NCBI GenBank assembly: GCA_036172665.1
Contig: CM069874.1
Location: forward strand, 53,612,707 to 53,676,706
Direction of reading: 5' to 3'
DNA from: Prosopocoilus inquinatus
Taxonomy: Eukaryota; Arthropoda; Insecta; Coleoptera; Lucanidae
DNA length: 64,000 nt
Shown here: positions 53,785 through 64,000 of the stretch, piece by piece
Numbering within the stretch: the first letter of the stretch is position 1
Layout: each line of letters opens with the position of its first letter
Notes under the pieces: generated by a model
The model's input: the letters and a program-made list of their open reading frames with translations, nothing else
What the model was told of the DNA's origin: nothing
Databases searched by the model: none
Made by a program: the position numbers and the translations under genes

Positions 53785-54612
53785 ATACAGGGTGTTCTTT
53801 TACTCTGTGTAAATAAAAAAACCTCAGTATAAGTATACGAAATGCTACCTTATGCGTATATTTTTTATTAGTTACCGTATCATAGCCAAAAAATTTCGGA
53901 TGGACCACTTGTTTGGAACTGTTGAAATGTGCGAGAAAGATAGGAAGGTCAACTTCGCCTTCCTCTCGGTATCAATACGCCCACCGATACCGCATTCGAT
54001 TTTTAACGCAGCATTTCGTAATAATAATCACAGATACCGTTTATTAATTATTTTATTTAAAATTTTAATTCACTGAGCCAAGTAATATGTTTTACGATAT
54101 CAACCATCGACGAATAAATTCGAAAATTTATGCACCAATTAGGCAAGCGCGTTAAAAATGTTCTTCCTTCACCCTTTTACGTAAATAAACTTTTGCTGCA
54201 ATCTCGCTGCTAACAAGGGAAGTATTACTACTTACGGTCCTTGGAAATAAAGTAAATATAAAATTTTTATAAGTCTATTAAAAATAATATGGAATGAGAA
54301 ATTACAATTTGTTGGGAATTACGAACAGCAGCTTCTTGAATTGCACTAGATTTTAATTTAATACTTAAACTTGTAATTACTTGCAGTGAAATTAATTTAA
54401 ATTGTAAACGTTTTGACGGACCAGCTGATTGCAGTGGCGAGAGTTACCTGGTTTCTCCTCGAGTTCCGATAAGGCACTGACACTGACCGATTTCGGCTTC
54501 GGGTAGTAATTGAAGAGGCGGCCGCGTTCCACTTTTTTTTTTAGCTATGCCAGCAGTTCTCAAACGGTTTAGTGAAAATCTCCCATTGCATTTTTCTCGA
54601 AAACTATTATAT
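53785..54612 (+). mobile_element. ACAGGGTG-family element, copy B
   Basis: TATACAGGGTGTTCTTTTAC, then CCTCAGTATAAGTATACG, ACCACTTGTTTGGAACTG, TTAGGCAAGCGCGTTAAAAA, CTTCCTTCACCCTTTTACGT and CAGTTCTCAAACGGTTTAGT, all in the order of copy A. The right TIR is absent. The sequence is cut at CTCGAAAACTATTA by the foldback element at 54621 and does not resume recognisably. Confidence 0.8.
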
Positions 54613-54620
54613 TTATAGTA

Positions 54621-55063
54621 CTCCCAGAAATGTATCGGTTTTATGGTTTTGCCGTAAATACTTTAAGGTAATTGAGGGGCTGATAATCGGCTTAAGCAGC
54701 CCGCACCACGGTTGAATATTCTGTTGGCTGGGCAAATTCATAGGGATGTACAAAAATTCTTTAATATTGAAGAAAGCGTAAATGCCGAAGGTCACTAAAA
54801 CAGTTTTGTTTTAGTGACCTTCGGCATTTACGCTTTCTTCAATTTTGATTGTCACTAATATTATGGATAATCCACTTTTTTTTTTAATTCTTTAATACTT
54901 TTTACCCGGAATTATTAATTGCATTTGCCGTAAATAATATAATTTGTGTACACCCCTGCAAACTACGCGTGCGGACGGGTTTATTCACAAGCAGCTTATC
55001 TTTATTGTCTCATTACCTTAGTATTGCTATTACCTGCCATAAAACCGATACATTTCTGGGACT
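54621..55063. mobile_element. Foldback element, TA duplication
   Basis: Inverted ends CTCCCAGAAATGTATCGG (54621) and, in reverse complement, GTCCCAGAAATGTATCGG (55063), with TA at 54619-54620 and 55064-55065. The arms pair imperfectly along most of their length towards a perfect central hairpin at 54766-54843. Non-coding, Tc1/mariner-type target. Confidence 0.8.
54766..54843. repeat. Perfect 37-bp inverted repeat, 4-base loop
   Basis: The arms 54766-54802 (starts ATTGAAGAAAGCGTAAATGC) and 54807-54843 are exact complements around GTTT. This is the core of the foldback element. It could be extruded as a cruciform or copied as long hairpin RNA. Confidence 0.95.
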
Positions 55064-55284
55064 ACTATATGTAATAGTTGATGGTAGGTATAAGAGAATC
55101 TGAAATGAATCTTAACAAGACCAACAGTCAAAATAAAGTTAGCCTGTTACTTCCTCACCTTAAAAATGTAGTTGACTAACGACTGTACAATTGAAAAGTT
55201 CAAGTGGCTTTTGAATTTTTGATAATATTGTGAAGCACGTCGTGAATTAGATGAAAGTGATTTTGTTCAAAGAAAATCTGTTAT

Positions 55285-55780
55285 ACAGGCTGTCCGTTTT
55301 TCGAGTGCCACTATGGGGATCTCGCTTATCTTAAGAGATACGAAGTTAGTTAAATTAGGGCAAAGTTGCGCATTTTCGTACTGAATAATAATCTGAAACG
55401 AAATTTGAAATATCTTCAATAGTTTTGAAAATATCGCAAGAAAACCAGAATTTCTGATATTCTTTTTAATTTTTTCACGATAAACTATTTGTACCAAAAC
55501 CAAGATATTATTCAGACGCTTTTTTTTATAAGGAATGCGAATATGGGATTCCCTTTTCAATAATTTTCAAGATGGCGGAGAAACACCTGGCAACTTCATT
55601 TTTTTTATGGACGCCATTTTGGATTTTAACATTTTGAGATTACTCTTTTGTATCACACATGGTGGTCCAATATCAATTTTTTTCCAAAAAATCCAATTTT
55701 GCGAAGAGTGCTTTGGAAAAATAAAATGTTCTTTTATTGTGAACAAAAATTTGACAGTTTGATCCAGTGATTGGTTTTTA
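55285..55780 (+). repeat. TACAGGCTGTCC repeat family, copy
   Basis: TTATACAGGCTGTCCGTTTT, CTTATCTTAAGAGATACGAA, AGGGCAAAGTTGCGCATTTT, ATGGACGCCATTTTGGATTT and TGTATCACACATGGTGG all align in order with 60037-60540 and, inverted, 63150-63693. No transposase frame. Confidence 0.75.
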
Positions 55781-55789
55781 CCATAGCAA

Positions 55790-57360
55790 CAGGTCTTTAA
55801 ATTTAATGTACTCTATACAGAATAGGCCCAATAGACTTCAAATTGCTATTGTGTAAGCCGAAAATAACAGGCACCGATAAAACCAATAAATTTAACGTAG
55901 GTATGTTAAATTAATTGTGAACGAGCCCTAGGACTGCAAGAGACATGCGAAATTCAAAATGACAATTTGGCTTATTTTGTCGTGTTTGAGTCATAAATTT
56001 CTCTGATTTTGTTTTAGTTACTTGTCACAGCCATATTTGTACTGTCTGAATTAAAAAATGTCTATCTGTAGACTACGGCTCGTATGACAATAAAAAAGAA
56101 CTTTGAATTAAGATTTTTGATACAGTGGAAGTGGAAGAAACTCGTAGAAATGTGAGACAGTAGAAACAGGTAGTTAATTAAATTTATAGCATTAATACAG
56201 GTATACATAATTTGCTTGAACGATATTTCAGATTTTAAACTTAGGTTTGTAAATTATTTAAAGGAACAACCTGTATATTTGAAAGGAATTTTAAATTACG
56301 CGGAATGGAAACCCACACAATTTTTGCTAAGGCACTTTCTTGATAAAATGAATTTAAAGGAGCAATTTCGCACTTTTCTAGAGGTTTGGGACGCCTGTAT
56401 ATGTCAGTGTATTATACGGTATTATACCCTTGTATTATACTCTTTTATACAAAACGTATAATACACCAACATCCCTGCTTAAGGCGTCATTCCTTCTAAG
56501 CAATGTGGTAAAAAACTGCAATCTCGGCAATGTTCGGTAGTAATCAGGATGCAACTTTATATGTATAGCTTCGACAAAACTCGGTACTAGGAACACAACA
56601 TATTGTAACTTACAACTTCGTTAGAATCAGTCCTAAAATGAGTTGTATTTCTTCAAGTTCAGTTATTAAAAAGTTATACCATTTCAAAAACCGTCAGTGT
56701 ATTTCCTGTACATACTAATTAATAATTGCAAAATTTATAACGATTTATATATCATAGTATACTATACTATACTGTATTTATGTGTGTAAATATTTGGAAG
56801 TAATCAAACTTATGATATTTGAGTTTATGAATGAAATGACGCCATTTTCATTCATGAACAGTCGGCAGTGTATAAAGCCCAACATCGTAAGTTTTACTAC
56901 TGTCAAATATTTGTGGACAGATTTTGAAGCAATCACAAATAAAAGAAAACAATAACAATAACATAAACATAAAGAGATTGAGAAAATGCGGAGTAAAACC
57001 ATTTAAGAAGTGATTTATGGTTAAAATTAATTACCTTTCCTTGAACAAAAATCGTGCAACACTGTTGGCATCGGAAGTAGTATTTGTAATTTCCATTCCA
57101 CACAAGTTTAAGTTAGGTTTTGTAATTTTAGTTAACTTTTGTAATATCTCTTGTTAGGTAACACCGGCCGGCTCCTGCGAAAATAAAACTGGCTTGTTTG
57201 TTAAAGCTTGGACAGTTGGCCGGTATCAGTTAATCATATTAGAAGTATTTAACTCAGGTTTTTATCTTACATTCAAATTGATAAGGAATAAGTTTCAATC
57301 AATTTATTTCTAATTTAATGTCAAGACGTCTAATTATAAAACAGAAAAATTAAATCATTC
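55790..57360. other. Interval without confident gene
   Basis: Mostly AT-rich. The frame at 56216-56461 is treated separately. A TATACTATACTATAC run lies near 56757. Confidence 0.4.
56231..56390 (+). CDS. Short open frame, possible MADF-like exon
   Basis: After a plausible acceptor (ATATTTCAG near 56230) the frame reads DFKLRFVNYLKEQPVYLKGI, LNYAEWK and KMNLKEQFRTFLE. The F-x-x-R-F-V-x-x-L-K-E-x-P pattern is faintly like the first helix of MADF DNA-binding domains, which occur in transposon partner proteins and insect regulators. The conserved tryptophans are not where expected. It may equally be a chance ORF. Confidence 0.18.
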
Positions 57361-57364
57361 AATA

Positions 57365-58647
57365 CGTGGGTTGCTGGAAAAGTTTCTGGAAACGGTATGA
57401 AAAAACGCATATGAAATTTGGTAAACGGTATCATTGTTTTTCGAAGTATTCGCCTTTGACGTCAATACACTTTTGCATACGCTCCAAACAATTTCTAAAG
57501 CACGTTTTCCACTCTAAAGATGGTACCTCAGAAACCAGTGTCCGGAATGTTTCAACCGCTGCTTCAGCCGACGAAAATCACTCACCACGCATTTTATTTT
57601 TGCTATTTGGGAACAAGAAGAAATCATTACGTGATAAATCAGGTGAATATGGACAATGAGTCATTAATTCAACATTTTGTTGGACAAAAATCAACTGTTT
57701 GACGGGCTGAGTGAGAGCTGGCGTTGTCATCATGGAGAATAATTCGTCGATTTCGATTGTTTCTTCTTATTTGATCAATGACTTCCGGCAAACAAATTGT
57801 AGCATACCAATCAGCATTTACGGTTTTTCGATTCTCTAAAGCCACGGTTGCTACATGTCCAGTTAAACCAAAGAAACAAGCAATCATTTGCTTCGCAGAA
57901 CTGCGTGAACGGACAACTTTTGTTGGTTTTGGTTCATTTTGAAATATCCAAACGGTAGATTGTTGTTTATTTTCTGGCTCGTACGAATGGATCCACGTTT
58001 CGTCACCAGTAACGATGTTATAAACTACATTTGAACGATTTCCATTGAATTTCTTGAGCATTTCTTCGCACCATTTGACACGACCCTGCTTTTGCGCTTC
58101 TGTTAAATTGTGTGGGATCCAACGACTGCAAAGCTTTCGTACGTTCAAATGATCATGCAAAATCTGGTGTATTGCTTTCATGTCAATGCTTAAGGATGCT
58201 TGAATCTCACGGTATGTCACATGTCGATCTCGCTCAAGCATTTCACGCACAGCATCTACATTAGTGGCAACAACAGATGTTGATGGACGACCTTCACGAA
58301 ATTCGTCACTGAGAGAGGTATGTCCACTTCGGCAAACCAATTATAAACACTGTTCTTTGATGGTGCTTCATCTCCAAAAGCCAAATGAAGCAGATCGAGG
58401 CATTGTTTCGGCGTTAGACCACATTTGAAATCGTAAAAAAATCATGGCACGAAAATTTTCACGAGAGATTTTCATGTTTACACAAAATTACTTTTTCTCA
58501 AATGCTGTACAAACAAAACTAGTTCACTTGGATAGGAACTGTCAATAGAATTATAGGCAAAAACGTCAAATTTTTCAAATATGACAGTTGATAAACGCTA
58601 ACAATTCTAGACCTATTAGATTCCAGAAAATTTTCCAGCAGCCCACG
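57365..58647 (-). mobile_element. mariner element, copy 2, full length
   Basis: 1283 bp with inverted ends CGTGGGTTGCTGGAAAAGTT and CGTGGGCTGCTGGAAAATTT, flanked by exact TA at 57363-57364 and 58648-58649. Same family as copy 1 at 9930 but in opposite orientation and without the foreign insert. Size and structure are those of a complete mariner. Confidence 0.95.
57431..58475 (-). pseudogene. mariner transposase, copy 2
   Basis: ATG at 58475 begins MKISRENFRAMIF. An extra T in a run (58436-58442) shifts the frame, and a roughly 7-bp loss after NWFAEV shifts it again. From about 58310 the frame is open: SLSDEFREGRPSTSVVATNV, DAVREMLERDRHVTYREIQA, RWIPHNLTEAQKQGR, VTGDETWIHSYEP (first catalytic aspartate) and HDDNASSHSARQ (second). 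A further shift precedes YSPDLS-NDFFLF (third), then NSKNKMRGE, a stop, and EYFEKQ before TGA at 57431. The usual length is about 345 residues. All three catalytic aspartates are encoded, but at least four lesions disable it. Confidence 0.9.
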
Positions 58648-58859
58648 TACATCCACCGAAACATTCACTTCTACCTCAACGTTTTTTGTTTTTTTTTTTT
58701 TAATTTATGTTAAACTAAATTTAATTTGAATAAAGCATACGTTTACTATTACTAAAAATTTGCCTTGTGATAAAAATTTCCCCGATGACGTTCGACTTTT
58801 AAGATGATTTATTTTTTTTTTAATTTTATATTTGTTTTAAATTTTTACGTAGATATACC

Positions 58860-59460
58860 GGGCGTATCGTCGAACGGGGTTTCTTAAATAGCGCCTTTCC
58901 TGTTGAATATATGAAAAGATGTTTTAGACAAATTATTTTCACTTTTCCTGGATGTCTCAATCTGTCTACACCATATGGAACTTGGGTATTTCAAATGGAA
59001 CATCCTATATTTTATAACATATTTGAGTTTATAGTCTTGATATTTTATTTTAAAACAAAAGCATAAGTGTGTCGCATGGTCGTATTCAGATTTTGTTTGT
59101 GTATCACGTGGTATGAATACTCAAGATAGCGCCCTTAAGAAAAAAGACAGTTGACAGTCGTATCTGCGAAACTGTCACTCCTAACCTATTTCTTCGACCT
59201 CTGTCACATTGTTCATCGAATTTCACATAAAAAAATCGAATTTCATGATTTTATTACAATAAATGAGGAAGATATCCGAGATTTTCGAAAATTAGAATTT
59301 TCAGTTTTTTGAAGATATTTCAGAAACGAATGAAGGTAGAAAAGATTTCTTGAATACCTCCAAAGTAGCGCAACTTTTTTGTAATTTAACCGTCTTCGTA
59401 TCTCTTATAGTTTACGAGGTTACCATGGTGGCCCTTTAATTAGCTGTATCCTGTATTTAA
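58860..59460 (-). repeat. ACAGGGTGACAACT family, inverse copy of 20513-20890
   Basis: CCTCCAAAGTAGCGCAACTT, TCTCTTATAGTTTACGAGG, TGTGTATCACGTGGTATG and AAAACAAAAGCATAAGTGTG are inverted counterparts of words at 20520-20890. It extends further upstream than the first copy and includes AATGGAACATCCTATATTTT, shared with 3221. Confidence 0.65.
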
Positions 59461-59880
59461 TACTATTTCAAAATATCTAGATTTTAACGTATTAATTAAA
59501 AATCAGAGGATCCAAGAGTGAGTATTTACGGAAACACTTTACTAATTTTGAGTAAGGATCAATTTGCTAAATTTATGAAGCCACGGTTGCATAAACTGAA
59601 CGTTTAATATGACGTCACAAGACATCTTGGAATTATTTTGTTATTCCTGCAGTTTCTAAAGGTTTCGCTTTTATTTTGTAAAATCAGTATTTAGTTTTGT
59701 TAAACTGAAATATGATTAAAATTATTTGTTGAAAGAATGTGTCTGGCGTTTTTATTATTTAATAAAAAAAAAACAACAGTTAACAACTTAACTACAAGAA
59801 GTCCTAGGGTCAATTGTATGCCACATGATCAAGTTAATTATGAAGTTAAGTGATATCTTTGGGCGAAACTTAAGAGTACG
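59461..59880. other. Interval without recognisable gene
   Basis: AT-rich with no family-bearing frame. Confidence 0.4.
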
Positions 59881-60627
59881 TGTACAGGGTGACTCAAAGT
59901 AAGTGTCCGACCCGTTAGGAGCGTATTCACTAAGGTCATGCAAGTGCGAAATTGCAAGAAATAAATGTATCAGAGGTATTTCAAAAATCACCCTCCCTTG
60001 AATCCAAAATGGAAATCATGTTTCATTTCTTACGTATACAGGCTGTCCATTTTTCGAGCCCAAGCATGGGGATCTCATTTATCTTAAGAGATACGAGGTC
60101 GGTTAAATTAGGGCAAAGTTGTGCATTTTCGCGCTAATTAATAATCTCAAAAGCAATCTAAATTATTCCTTTTCGTTTTGAAGATATTGAGAAAAAACTA
60201 AAATTTCCATTTTCGATTTTATTTCTTAAATCGAAAACCGATAAAGCTACACATTTGTAACTTACAAATTATTAAGGCACTTTTTTACGTAGAATCTAAA
60301 TCTGTCATTACATTTACCCGAGTTGTCAAAATTACAGAGATACGACTGTCACTTTATTTTTTCTTATGGGCGCCATATTGGATTTTCATATTTCTAAATA
60401 AAGATTTTTTCTCCGATTCTAGCAATGTATCACACATTACGGTTGATTTGACTTTTTGATCAAAATTTCAATTTTTTTATTTTTACGAAGATCGCTGTGG
60501 AAACAATAAAGATTTTGTCACTTATGTGGCGCTAGCTTAACCAACTGAGAACGCGGAAGAAATTCTGCACTCTTAAAAATTACTTTTTTATCATTCAATT
60601 TTTATAATATTCTTATTGCAAACAACC

Positions 60628-60644
60628 CCCCCCCCCCCCCCCCC
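60628..60644 (+). repeat. Poly-C tract
   Basis: A C homopolymer of about 17-18 bases immediately before the CCAAGTAGCAAT terminus. Rare in such AT-rich DNA. Its length may be uncertain in the assembly. Confidence 0.85.
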
Positions 60645-62449
60645 AAGTAGCAATATCCGGCTCATTTTGGACGAAATGTCGACGCTTTGTCGACACTGTA
60701 ATTTGGGCACGACACATTTTTAAGACACACTGTCGACTTTCGGAGCGTTGTAAGTGGGAAATGGGACCAAAATGTCAGTCAAAATGTGTTCTAATTAATA
60801 CCTAAAATATGTCCAAACGTGAGTCTAAAGAATACCTAAAAGTTTTCTAAAATGTGTCTCGATAGCGTCTTTCGTTCCCATCATGTGTCTAAAATGAAAC
60901 ATTGATGTGTCCACAATGTATCTGTTTTGTGCCGAACTTGATCAAAATATGTTTCGATTATGTGTCCAAATGTAAACTTGTATGTGTCTGGTGTGTGATC
61001 ACATTGTTTCCAAAATGTTTCCATTGTTCTGATCTATTTATAGTCACAAAGTCGGCACAGAGTGTTCTAAATTTTACCAGAATTATTATTTCCTATCCAG
61101 TAGTGTAGCAAAATAAACCCAAGTAGACACAAATTAAGTTTATTTTCGATACATTTTGGATACATCATGAAGACAAAATTGAAGGAGTTGAATGTTAAGC
61201 ATGTTCATCTTCTTAGGCCGAAACAAACAAGATTTTACCTCTGTATATCTGGATTACTCGAGTAAGTACTATTGCGAACCCATGTTTACTGATAATAGTT
61301 GACATGGTACTTCTAAAAATTAAACGCGCCTTACAAATACTGAGTAATTAGATTTTTTAATTTTTGTCCATAAAAAAAAATTTTTTTTAATACTCCGAAA
61401 AATCAAATACCAATAATATTTTATTATTCAGGGCATTATGTTTACTAAAATGTTGTCCTAAATCGTGGCGAAAGTTCAAGTTTGAAATAATAATCGAAAA
61501 ACCAGAATTTTCTTTACTTTCGTGTCGAAGCGTTTGCATGTTGAAACATGGCGTATTATGTATGGCTGTGGTATGGCGTCCAAAAAGGAACATGTTTCCA
61601 CAATGTGAAAAAAAATTCCTCCAAATTGTCTACACTAACACATGTGAAACCGGAAGAAACAATTTAGATTTATGTATCCAAATGTACGCGTGATGTAGCC
61701 AAAAATTCGCTGCAATGTGAGTAAACGGTCACACAGATACAATTCGGTAACCTGTAAGAAACCTGCGTTTGGTATGCGTCCAAAATGCATCTTTATTTAG
61801 TAGTGGATACATTTCAGAAAATTTGTATCTGAAATTGCGCCTGTGGTGGCTGAAATAGACGAGATTCGAACACAACACATTCGTATTTCGTAACCTCACT
61901 TTCAGCGCTTTCGAAATTTGTTTACATGTTTTGTACTGTACCACATTTATCGTACGCGCATTATGTACACAACACTTTGACCAGATTTACAGAACACATT
62001 TGTAGAAACAAAATGGAAATTATGTGCGTAAAATGTTTCCGTACGGATCTGTATGTGCCCGTACAAACACACCGTAGAAACAATAAAGAAACTCTATGTT
62101 TAAAATGTACTCATACGGAAATTATTGTGTCTACTCAACTCATTCCAGTAACAGAACAGAAACATCGTGACAAGAAACAAATCAGACAAACTGAGTCTAC
62201 TTAGTGTCGACTCATCTGTGCCCAGATATATTTAAAGAATTCAAATTAGAGACATTTTAAACATATGTGTTTCAAATGTAACCATTTAGACACTTACATT
62301 TTTTTGACACAATAAGTTGGAAATGTGTAGACACAAACATAAATATTTCGGACACAATTTGCACTGAGGCAAAAGTGCTATAAAAAGTGTCGACACGATT
62401 CACACACAAGAAAATTGTGCCCGAATTTTACCATAAATTGCTGCTTGGA
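60643..62449. mobile_element. Element with CCAAGYAGCAAT ends and dispersed ATGTGTC motifs
   Basis: The left end CCAAGTAGCAATATCCGG and the reverse complement of the right end CCAAGCAGCAATTTATGG are inverted. The left half repeats ATGTGTC/ATGTGTT words (60784, 60852, 60883, 60904, 60959, 60981). The right half is rich in GACACA/ACACAT words, and TGTCGACA occurs near both ends. Open frames (for example 61926-62204) have no family resemblance. It sits inside the long inverted repeat pair. Confidence 0.6.
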
Positions 62450-63149
62450 CCACTTTATGTACAAAACAATTTTTCGGGTTTAACAAGACAAGATGCAGTC
62501 AATATTACATACCACACCAGGTGGAGAATTCTGAAAGAAACATAAGAATCGTCATTAGAAAATCCATATCCATAAGCCCACAAAAAGTAGCTTAAACTTT
62601 GTAACTTTTTCTATTATAAATTTATGTTTCATTGTACCTACCCATCAGAAAATTGTCTGTGGGAGATAAATCTGGCCCTCTGCTGGCCAGCTGATGTCTC
62701 CGTTATTTCGTTTTAGAAAACATTTTAGTTAAACAATCAGCAACTCAGGCGTCATGAGAGAGCAAGCCATCTTGTTGAAATCAACTTCAATCAATTAATG
62801 TATTTCATAAGAAACGTTTTCTTACGAAAATTTAGGTATCCGTTTTCAGACAGTGAAGATTTTTATGTTCGCTGTGTTGCTTGAACAGCTACTCATCATT
62901 GGTGACTTTGTATTTGGCCGGCATCGGATCATATCCCAATTTGAAGGAAATTTGTATTTCCTTTTAACTGCCTTCTTATAAATGTACAAAATTTTATCGC
63001 CGAGCAGAAGAAGTTCCATTTCTTTTCTTCATTCCTCATACCACTTACTGTGGTGGCTTTGAAAGAATTTGGTTTGTTGAGCTAGAAGGATTATTTTGCA
63101 CTGAACGCAGGAGTTGTTTACTATTAATCTTAATTAATTTTATGTCTTT
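62450..63149. other. Interval without recognisable gene
   Basis: DNA between the ATGTGTC element and the inner edge of the right long inverted repeat. No family-bearing frame. Confidence 0.4.
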
Positions 63150-64000
63150 CGAGCTTTTAAAATTTCTTCCGCGTTTTCAAATTGATCTAGCTAGCGCCGC
63201 GTAAGTGTCAACATCTTGATTCTTTCCACAGCGCTCTTTGTAAAAATTAAAAAACTGAAATTCAGGCCAAAAAGTCGAATTAACCTTAATGTGCGATACA
63301 TTGTTAGAATCGAGAAAAAATCTTTATTTAGAAATATGAAAATCCAATATGGTGCCCATAAGAAAAAAAAACAGTCGACAGTCGTATCCCACCAATTTTG
63401 ACAGCTCGGGTAATTGTAATGACAGATTTAGATTCTCCGTAAAAAAAGGGCCTTAATAATGTGTAAGTTATAAATGTCTAGTTTTATTCGGATTTCGATT
63501 TAAAAAATAAATACGAAAATGAAAAATTTTAGTTTTTTCTCAAGATCTTCAAAACGAAAAGGAATAATTTAAATTGCTTTTCAGATTATTAATTAGCATG
63601 AAAATACGCAACTTTGGCCTAATTTAACCGACCTCGTATCTCTTAAGATAAGTGAGATCCCCATGTTTGGGCTCGAAAAATGGACAGCCTGTATATACAC
63701 AACTCCGAAATTCGAATGAATGATTTGCGTATTATACTTTTTTTACGCAAAACGTTTTACAGTTTCATTTCAAGGTAAACGCTAGTGTTTCGTTCTATTC
63801 AACGCGAGTTCATTACTCTTGTGACGCAATACAACTGTACTAGTGCCAATCAACCAATTTATATCCGCACCTTCAATGTATTTTATCTCAAAAACTATGG
63901 ATATTAGACCCCCTATGCATACAGACTTTTTTCTTTCTTTTTCTTCTATCACTACCTGTGATTGACGGGTCGAACACTTATTTTGAATCACCCAGTATCT

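Larger units (their letters stand above)
60037..63693. mobile_element. 3.7-kb structure with about 540-bp inverted repeats
   Basis: TACAGGCTGTCCATTTTTCG at the left is mirrored at the right, and similarity continues for about 540 bp (60037-60580 against 63150-63693). It includes CTTAAGAGATACGAGGTCGG, AGAATCTAAATCTGTCATTA and GCGCTAGCT. TA lies just outside each end (60035-60036, 63694-63695). A third, solo arm lies at 55285. There is no transposase inside. Confidence 0.75.
59884..63997. mobile_element. Outer inverted termini TACAGGGTGACTCAAAGTAA / inverse
   Basis: ACAGGGTGACTCAAAGTAAG and GTGTCCGACCCGTTA at 59884-59922 are mirrored at the extreme right of the window (reverse complement ACTGGGTGATTCAAAATAAG then GTGTTCGACCCGTCA). 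Only about 40 bp at each tip pairs. It may be a genuine element enclosing the next one or two facing solo elements. The right edge may continue beyond the window. Confidence 0.45.

Noticed and set aside
61926..62204. 92-codon frame with spaced cysteines
   Set aside because: CVKCF and CLKCTH pairs look like zinc ligands, but they arise from the repeated AAATGT words of this element and match no finger family.
1..64000. CRISPR arrays, bacterial operons, riboswitches, origins
   Set aside because: No regularly spaced repeats with unique spacers and no prokaryotic gene organisation. The sequence is eukaryotic.

Overview
This is a eukaryotic, AT-rich, gene-poor interval, almost certainly from an insect. 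The transposase and reverse-transcriptase fragments are of arthropod type: HARBI1-like PIF/Harbinger, mariner, hAT, and CR1/Jockey-type LINEs. Short introns split the Harbinger coding sequences, and one TATA/initiator pair has metazoan spacing. A beetle or other insect with a repeat-rich genome is plausible, but the order cannot be fixed from the sequence alone. I find no intact host protein-coding gene, no convincing tRNA or rRNA and no CRISPR. Nearly every coding signal is a decayed transposable element (TE). The exceptions are a broken YqaJ-type nuclease gene (about 39.09-39.93 kb) and four GC-richer unique blocks (3.70-4.15, 25.84-26.52, 37.38-37.74, 50.52-51.24 kb) plus a TATA/Inr promoter candidate (0.25-0.48 kb). 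These could be regulatory DNA or first exons of genes outside the window.

Layout. 0-4 kb: promoter candidate and a TACAGGGTG-type repeat. 4.3-8.1 kb: CR1-like LINE split by an insertion that contains a complete but stop-ridden hAT element with a perfect 8-bp target duplication. 9.4-11.3 kb: small MITE, then a mariner whose 3' coding part was replaced by a piece of Harbinger first exon. 13-17.8 kb: LINE fragments and two copies of an ACAGGGTG-ended repeat. 17.75-22.97 kb: a 5.2-kb structure with TIRs of about 260 bp and TA duplications, holding a hammerhead ribozyme, a Jockey-type RT and a MITE. 23-24.5 kb: antisense mariner-like transposase and a LINE tail. 26.7-34 kb: a dense series of palindromic MITEs and foldback repeats. 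34.7-37.2 kb: a two-gene PIF/Harbinger (HARBI1-like nuclease plus convergent Myb/SANT protein). 39-40.3 kb: YqaJ pseudogene next to a damaged hammerhead repeat. 42.1-49.4 kb: a Harbinger split by a TA-duplicating element that itself contains a second Harbinger holding a MITE, followed by tandem 1.2-1.3-kb duplications of the Harbinger 3' half. 50-55 kb: paired MITEs, a third hammerhead and foldback elements. 57.4-58.6 kb: a second mariner with exact TA duplications. 58.9-64 kb: long inverted repeats enclosing an unusual element rich in ATGTGTC motifs.

How it fits together. The two-gene Harbingers have termini (GGNCCRGTTTYAC-like, TAA/TTA duplications) that resemble those of several MITEs here, so they are plausible sources of mobilising protein for them. 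Two hammerhead motifs keep complete catalytic cores and sit at the tip of a longer imperfect hairpin, as expected for ribozyme-carrying retroelements, but I could find no Penelope-type reverse transcriptase beside them. Insertions inside insertions allow relative dating of several events.
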